Shown: positions 19,219 to 20,895 of the stretch, piece after piece
How the letters are laid out: each line of letters begins with the position of its first letter
How positions within the stretch are numbered: the first letter of the stretch is position 1
NCBI GenBank assembly: GCA_015499985.1
Contig: JAAAUF010000564.1
Location: 1 to 20,895 of the forward strand
Length of the DNA stretch: 20,895 nt
Direction of reading: 5' to 3'
Source of the DNA: Haplosporangium gracile
Lineage: Eukaryota; Mortierellomycota; Mortierellomycetes; Mortierellales; Mortierellaceae
Notes under the pieces: model-generated
What the model was told of the DNA's origin: nothing
Database searches by the model: none
What the model saw: the letters and a program-made list of their open reading frames with translations, nothing else
Translations under genes and position numbers: made by a program

Positions 19219-19864
19219 CTATGGCGCCATAGCTCCGTCATATCCAGCAAGTGGTGGTACTCTCAAGACAGTTGCTGAACCTACCGCTTCATTGAAAGCT
19301 GGATCTGAACCTGACGCTGTCGTAGGAACTGCAGCCGGAGGAGCTACTGGGACCTCCGTCCTTGGCGCGACTGGTGTCAGAGACGAAGGTTGTGGCTGTT
19401 GTTGTTGACTTTGACGCGTTGCTGCTGCCTGAGTCTGAGCCAGATACTGCGAGTACAACAGAACTTTGTCGTTTCCACTACCAACAACCGGGCTCTTCAA
19501 CCTCGGCTGAACTCTCCACAGTCGCCGTGGCCGCATTGACGTCCACGAGGTTGTTGTTGTTTCTAGAGTTGTCTGAAAAGATCAGTCCAAGGGACCGCCG
19601 ATCACCCGCCAGAAGTGAAAGTCCATTCGAAAGCGAGTTGTTGCGTCGGAAATCGCCAAAATTCTTTCAATTTGTTGACTGCTGTGTTCCGGTTGCAGCA
19701 GCAGGACTATCACGGCTACTGTTGAGGTGTTATACTGTACAGCAAAAAGAAGCTGAAAATCTTTGCAAGTTTGGATGTTGGAATTGCCTTTTGGACGTAC
19801 TCGTAATTTATTTTATTCCGAAACCGTTTTTGTCTCCTCTAGCGCTTTGATTCCGCGTGTCCAT
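19219..19864 (-). pseudogene. Probable decayed gene, unknown product
   Basis: Read on the minus strand from an ATG at 19864 (MDTRNQSARGDKNGFG), one frame gives protein-like Ser/Asn/Ala-rich text down to about 19490. It includes HLNSSRDSPAAATGTQQSTN, DFRRNNSLSNGLSLLAGDRR and ATATVESSAEVEEP, but is broken by TAA at 19810-19808, TAA at 19732-19730, TGA at 19669-19667 and TAG at 19480-19478. Skipping one base near 19489 moves into a second open frame reading GSGNDKVLLYSQYLAQTQ. That frame continues through a Gln- and Pro/Val/Ala-rich tail to a TAG at 19221-19219. I found no set of GT-AG introns that removes all the breaks. The product is not recognised; the composition suggests a disordered C-terminus. 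Alternatives are a real gene with sequencing errors, missed introns, or chance. A plus-strand open frame at 19362-19850 lacks any ATG and is probably its shadow. Confidence 0.4.
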
Positions 19865-19938
19865 CTTTTGGCACTCTCTAGCCTTCTCATAACTGCACGC
19901 GGCTATTTGTTTGTTTTTGTTTGTTAAAAAGGTACGCT

Positions 19939-19944
19939 TTTATT
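19939..19944 (-). terminator. Polyadenylation signal of the Gln-rich protein gene
   Basis: AATAAA on the minus strand about 125 nt after the stop codon at 20069. Orientation and spacing suit a 3' UTR, and the signal lies between this gene and the minus-strand relic downstream. Confidence 0.55.
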
Positions 19945-20068
19945 TAGCACAGGTAGGAACAAGTTGAATAGGAATGAACTATGTATAAGGGGGTGTTCAC
20001 AACTATGACAACTGCTCCAGATACTTCCGACTACAAGGGATAGAGAGGAGGATCAATACAGCTTGCAT

Positions 20069-20467
20069 TTACTGAATGCGCTGGTCAATATCGTCCTGCT
20101 GCTGCTGCTGATCAAGCTGCTGCTGATCAAGCTGCTGCTGATCAAGCTGCTGCTGACCCTGCTGCCTCTGGGTCGACTGACCCTGCCGCTTCTGGTTCTG
20201 GGTCGACTGAGCCTGGGCCTGCATCGACTGGTTCTGGTTACGACCAGCCTGGCCAGACTGCTGCTGAGGGTACTGCAGGTTGCTTGATTGCTGCTCGCCG
20301 GCAGACTGGCGGGACTGGGTGGACTGGGCCGAGGCATCGGACGGGATGGACTGACCCTGGGAGGTTTGGTTAAGCCGGTTGGAGTTCAAGGACTCGTTGG
20401 AGGACTCCTGGACCTTGTTGCCCCAGGCGGGCTGCTGCTGGTTGAGGTCGTTGTTGAAGGACGACAT
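20069..20467 (-). CDS. Small Gln/Ser-rich, hydrophilic disordered protein
   Basis: A single uninterrupted ATG-initiated frame encodes 132 residues starting MSSFNNDLNQQQPAWGNKVQ. About a third of the residues are Gln, with Ser, Asn and Asp abundant, very few hydrophobics, no Cys, no signal peptide and no membrane segment. The C-terminal part carries three in-frame QQQLD units made by a 15-bp tandem repeat, then DDIDQRIQ. The composition resembles fungal hydrophilins and other stress-related disordered proteins, but I recognise no domain and assign no function. Support as a real gene: correct ATG, a TATAAAAA box 113 bp upstream, an A/C-rich leader as in many highly expressed fungal genes, and AATAAA downstream. 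The Gln content could make it prone to condensation or aggregation; this is inference. Confidence 0.65.
   Translation of the reverse strand: MSSFNNDLNQQQPAWGNKVQESSNESLNSNRLNQTSQGQSIPSDASAQSTQSRQSAGEQQSSNLQYPQQQSGQAGRNQNQSMQAQAQSTQNQKRQGQSTQRQQGQQQLDQQQLDQQQLDQQQQQDDIDQRIQ
20096..20154 (-). repeat. CTG run plus three 15-bp tandem repeats, coding
   Basis: On the plus strand five CTG triplets are followed by three exact copies of GATCAAGCTGCTGCT, starting at 20110, 20125 and 20140. On the coding (minus) strand they give poly-Gln and repeated QQQLD in the small Gln-rich protein. Exact identity points to recent or ongoing expansion. Confidence 0.9.
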
Positions 20468-20470
20468 GTT

Positions 20471-20506
20471 GTGTATGTGTTTGTGTATGTGTTTGTGTAT
20501 GTGTAT
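20471..20506 (-). repeat. Three 12-bp repeats in the 5' leader
   Basis: Units GTGTATGTGTTT, GTGTATGTGTTT and GTGTATGTGTAT sit immediately before the start codon of the minus-strand Gln-rich gene. The mRNA leader would read as repeated ACACAUACACAA, unstructured and free of G, which favours scanning ribosomes. Confidence 0.8.
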
Positions 20507-20579
20507 GAGGAGAGTATGTTTGGAAAGGGAAGCTGCTGAGCTGAGTGAAGAACTAAAAAAAACGACGGTAAGGAAGGAG

Positions 20580-20587
20580 TTTTTATA
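20580..20587 (-). promoter_or_regulatory. TATA box of the Gln-rich protein gene
   Basis: TATAAAAA on the minus strand, 113 bp before the ATG at 20467. With an initiation site some 30-60 bp downstream this leaves a short leader containing the CA-rich repeat. It is a good consensus match in the right orientation. Confidence 0.6.
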
Positions 20588-20880
20588 ACCATCTGGGGCA
20601 TCAGTACTTGTTGCAGGAGTGTATCGACATTAGTGGCTCAAAGTGTCGCCATCACTGTCCAGTGTTGGGTGTCGTCTTCCATGCTCGCGTAAGAGGAGGA
20701 GGAAGGACGAATGTGAGCCAAGTCTTTAGTGTCTACTAGAACCCCCATAGGACAAAAGTCAGCGAGAGATCGCTAGGTTTTGATTTTTTTTTTGGCGGTG
20801 TCACCTTCCAGTGCGCAATTATTTGTAGAGTATGAAGAAATGTCATAGTTTTCTCACTCGCTCACTCTTTTTCGGACAAA
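20588..20880. other. Upstream flank of the Gln-rich gene, no gene seen
   Basis: No ORF of note and no RNA gene is visible. It probably carries upstream promoter sequence for the minus-strand Gln-rich gene. A T/G-rich run near 20782-20796 is the only low-complexity feature. Confidence 0.4.
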
Positions 20881-20895
20881 CCCCCCCCCCCCCCC
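20881..20895. repeat. Terminal C15 run at the window edge
   Basis: Fifteen C residues end the window directly after GGACAAA. A homopolymer at an edge may mark a sequencing stop or contig end, but the window may also simply have been cut there. Confidence 0.7.

Noticed and set aside
19362..19850. Plus-strand frame of 162 codons
   Set aside because: Starts with TTG, contains no ATG, and is antisense to the more protein-like broken minus-strand frames.
20881..20895. C-run as a telomere or end marker
   Set aside because: No tandem telomeric unit such as CCCTAA is present; it is only a homopolymer at the window edge.
1..20895. tRNA, rRNA, CRISPR arrays, transposase or reverse-transcriptase genes
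   Set aside because: I scanned for T-arm consensus, conserved rRNA blocks, regularly spaced repeats and mobile-element domains and saw none; a covariance-model search would be decisive for small RNAs.

Overview
The window looks like a stretch of nuclear chromosome from a filamentous early-diverging fungus, most likely Mucoromycota and perhaps Mortierellaceae. The protein-coding genes are interrupted by short GT-AG introns of about 85-145 bp, several with CTGAC/CTGAT branch-like sites. Two conserved eukaryotic genes are clearly readable (BUD23 and LTN1). The intergenic DNA is rich in simple repeats, and there are no bacterial features. The placement comes from gene content and style, not from a database search.

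Layout. 1-497 is the 3' flank of the first gene. 498-3336 (minus) encodes a Kelch-repeat/BTB protein with a tiny 3' exon. About 3.5-7.1 kb is a long gene-poor interval holding a purine-rich tract, a T25 run and a TTTTC pentanucleotide array. 7190-8370 (minus) is BUD23, the 18S rRNA m7G methyltransferase, in four exons. A 190-bp divergent promoter with a perfect TGACGTCA palindrome separates it from 8561-12422 (plus). That gene is a 1217-residue protein carrying an Rrn10-like Pol I UAF-subunit segment, a Zn2Cys6-like cysteine cluster, three AT-hook-like motifs and an acidic tail with three related repeats. Only 163 bp later starts LTN1 (12586-19027, plus, nine exons), the listerin E3 ligase of ribosome quality control. 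19219-19864 (minus) reads as a decayed gene with in-frame stops and a frameshift. 20069-20467 (minus) encodes a small Gln/Ser-rich disordered protein with 15-bp tandem repeats. The window ends in a C15 run.

Biology. The central 12 kb groups three genes of the ribosome life cycle: rDNA transcription (Rrn10-like), 18S rRNA modification and 40S maturation (BUD23), and clearance of stalled 60S nascent chains (LTN1). The first two share a bidirectional promoter. The most unusual item is the Rrn10-like gene: the budding yeast subunit is a small protein of about 145 residues (recalled), whereas here the same signature sits inside a large multi-motif, apparently DNA-binding protein.
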